Below are positions 6,629 to 7,599 of a DNA stretch of 7,599 nt, in pieces. The translations under genes and the position numbers were made by a program. Under the pieces are notes generated by a model. That model searched no databases. It saw only the letters and a program-made list of their open reading frames with translations, and had not been told where the DNA came from. Source of the stretch: Verrucomicrobiales bacterium (GTDB lineage: Bacteria > Verrucomicrobiota > Verrucomicrobiia > Verrucomicrobiales > DEV007); contig JALRFZ010000567.1 of NCBI GenBank assembly GCA_023253615.1, positions 1 to 7,599 on the forward strand, in the 5' to 3' direction. Position 1 is the stretch's first letter. Every line of letters begins with the position of its first letter.

Positions 6629-6657
6629 CGCGGGGCGGAAGTGCATTCCGCCCCGCG
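6629..6657. terminator. Strong GC-rich hairpin between convergent genes
   Basis: CGCGGGGCGGAA (6629-6640) and TTCCGCCCCGCG (6646-6657) form a perfect 12-bp stem with a 5-base loop (GTGCA). It lies 10 bp after the hydrolase stop and 21 bp from the end of the convergent globin gene, so it can serve both directions. No T-tract follows on either strand, so it may act by stabilising 3' ends or with Rho instead of as a classical intrinsic terminator. Confidence 0.7.
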
Positions 6658-6678
6658 GGAGAAGGACCCGGAGGTAAC

Positions 6679-7230
6679 TCACTGGTTCAGCACGTCCTTT
6701 TTGGTGCTCGCGACGATCGTCATGATCTCGCCGATGGTCTTGTCATCGAGCTTCAACTCTTTCAGGGTCGCCTGGAGGTTCTCGGCGATGGCGGCGAAGT
6801 CCTCCTCGCGCAGATCGAGGTTTTCGTGGGCCTTGCGCATGTCCTTGCCGGTCCACGGAGTGGGAGCGCCGAGCGCGGCGGCGAGGAATTCCTTCTGCTT
6901 CGTGTGCTGGCGCTTCATGTTCGTGTCCTCGAAGAAGTGGTTCACCCGCTCGTCGGCGAGGACTTTCACGTAGAAAAGGTCGACCGCGGCATTCAGCGCC
7001 GCCTTGCCGCCGATGCGCTGGTAAAGGCTCGCGGCACGCTCGTCCTGGAACTTCTTCTGGTTCGCCTCCGAGCAGAAGCCGTAGGTGACGCCCTCGTATT
7101 CGACATTCAGCCCGGCCTTGGCGGGACCTCCGGTATAGAAGCACTTGAGAGTGGCACTCTCGTCCGCACGGGCGGTGACGATGGCGAGCGTGAGGACGGC
7201 GAGGGCCTTGAGGATCGTGGATCGGGTCAT
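6679..7230 (-). CDS. Exported YHS-like segment fused to group 1 truncated hemoglobin
   Basis: A 183-residue predicted periplasmic heme protein. It has a signal peptide (hydrophobic about 6-20, cleavage near TARA before DESA). Then comes a short segment (about 28-66) with LKCFYTGGPAKAGL and GVTYGFCSEANQKKF, resembling YHS/TRASH metal-binding domains but with only two cysteines (Cys30, Cys53). The globin starts at SLYQRIGGKAAL (68-79), with FY at 86-87 (B9/B10; Tyr87 likely the distal ligand-stabilising residue), FFEDTNM (99-105), FLAAALGAP (115-123) and MRKAHENLDL (131-140), where His135 is the expected proximal (F8) heme ligand. These match trHbN-type globins, which bind O2 or NO and are mostly cytoplasmic; export is notable. 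The ATG at 7230 gives the signal peptide; an upstream in-frame start at 7287 would add 19 polar residues over the operator-like palindrome. It is divergent from a probable DUF3365 gene and convergent with the hydrolase. Confidence 0.85.
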   Translation of the reverse strand: MTRSTILKALAVLTLAIVTARADESATLKCFYTGGPAKAGLNVEYEGVTYGFCSEANQKKFQDERAASLYQRIGGKAALNAAVDLFYVKVLADERVNHFFEDTNMKRQHTKQKEFLAAALGAPTPWTGKDMRKAHENLDLREEDFAAIAENLQATLKELKLDDKTIGEIMTIVASTKKDVLNQ

Positions 7231-7329
7231 TTCTGATTCTGGGGGTTGTGGATTCCGGCTGGGGTGGATTTGCGGACCGGGCCGCAAAAAGGACTTGAAA
7301 AAAGATGTAAATGAAATACAGCTTTAATC
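7231..7329. promoter_or_regulatory. Divergent promoter region for globin and probable DUF3365 genes
   Basis: A 99-bp intergenic region, A-rich near the plus-strand gene (7286-7329), stands out from the GC-rich genes. TTGAAA (7295-7300) is a possible -35 and TTTAAT (7323-7328) an AT-rich box, but their 22-bp spacing is too long for a standard sigma-70 promoter. The region also contains the palindrome listed separately. No Shine-Dalgarno precedes either start. Confidence 0.5.
7269..7288. promoter_or_regulatory. Near-perfect 20-bp palindrome, candidate operator
   Basis: TTTGCGG (7269-7275) and CCGCAAA (7282-7288) are perfect inverted arms. The six bases between (ACCGGG) hold a CCGG on the same centre, so only the 7276/7281 pair breaks symmetry. 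Such a dyad in a divergent promoter is typical of a dimeric repressor or activator site. It lies 39 bp upstream of the globin ATG and 42 bp upstream of the other start. A leader hairpin in the globin mRNA is the alternative. The cognate regulator is not in the window. Confidence 0.5.
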
Positions 7330-7599
7330 ATGGAAGTCAAGCCCTCTCCGTTTTCGTCCGGTTCCCGGTCCGTGGCCGTGCTCGTGGCCCTTTTTTCCAT
7401 CATCGTCGGAGGTGGTTTCCTGATGGAGCGTGCCGGGGGTGAGGAGGTTCCCGCGACGACCGCGACTCCGGAAGCGGTGCCGGAGAATCTGCCCCGCTCC
7501 ATCGAGGAGGCGCGCGGGCGGGCCCGCTGGGTGCATGAGATCATCCACGGGGCGCTGCAGGTGATGCACCGCGACTTTTTCGACGAGGATGCCGTGGAG
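7330..7599 (+). CDS. Exported protein, probable DUF3365 (Tll0287-like) domain start; truncated by right edge
   Basis: The first 90 codons of a gene running off the window. The N-terminus is a signal peptide or anchor (hydrophobic about 15-32), followed by a variable, Thr/Pro-containing spacer (40-55). The sequence then reads EEARGRARWVHEIIHGALQV (59-78) and MHRDFFDEDA (79-88). This resembles the opening of DUF3365/Tll0287-like domains, which are periplasmic or sensor-associated, PAS-like and in some members heme-binding through a later CxxCH. That motif would lie beyond the edge, so heme binding cannot be confirmed. The ATG at 7330 has no Shine-Dalgarno but yields the export signal. It is divergent from the globin and shares its 99-bp control region, hinting at a shared role in gas, redox or heme handling (inference). 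Confidence 0.55.
   Translation, partial: MEVKPSPFSSGSRSVAVLVALFSIIVGGGFLMERAGGEEVPATTATPEAVPENLPRSIEEARGRARWVHEIIHGALQVMHRDFFDEDAVE

Noticed and set aside
1..7599. CRISPR array, transposase, integrase, toxin-antitoxin pair or rRNA
   Set aside because: I looked for regularly spaced direct repeats, recombinase motifs and conserved RNA sequences and found none.

Overview
The window is GC-rich, densely coding and bacterial. The protein families point to a Verrucomicrobiota-type organism, with Planctomycetota a less likely alternative: a DUF1501 fragment, secreted alpha/beta hydrolases (one carrying an EF-hand), an NHL propeller protein, an exported globin, and what looks like a DUF3365 protein. 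Most starts lack a Shine-Dalgarno sequence, which also fits. This placement is inference; there is no rRNA or marker gene here.

Layout. Positions 1-1979 (minus strand) hold a secreted alpha/beta hydrolase followed, with a 4-base ATGA overlap, by a 2-dehydro-3-deoxygalactonokinase (dgoK). The kinase homology stops abruptly near position 300 and gives way, in another frame, to the C-terminal half of a DUF1501 protein that runs off the left edge. This is either a real rearrangement that broke both genes or an assembly chimera. A 98-bp divergent intergenic region separates this block from a plus-strand series: a secreted protein of unknown function (2078-2797), an NHL-type beta-propeller protein (2881-3942), an MFS transporter (4103-5488) and an EF-hand-bearing secreted alpha/beta hydrolase (5536-6618). 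A 73-bp structured inverted-repeat element lies between the propeller gene and the transporter gene. A strong 12-bp-stem hairpin closes the plus-strand block and separates it from a convergent minus-strand gene.

The right end (6679-7599) holds two divergent genes for exported proteins. One combines a short YHS/TRASH-like cysteine segment with a group 1 truncated hemoglobin. The other is the start of what looks like a DUF3365 (Tll0287-like, probably heme-binding) protein. Between them lies a nearly perfect 20-bp palindrome, a good operator candidate.

How the genes may work together (inference): the exported hydrolases, the MFS importer and the sugar-acid kinase fit carbohydrate or ester catabolism. 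The globin/DUF3365 pair looks like a separate envelope redox or gas-sensing module. The points most worth a second look are that module with its palindrome, the dgoK/DUF1501 junction and the 3966-4038 element.
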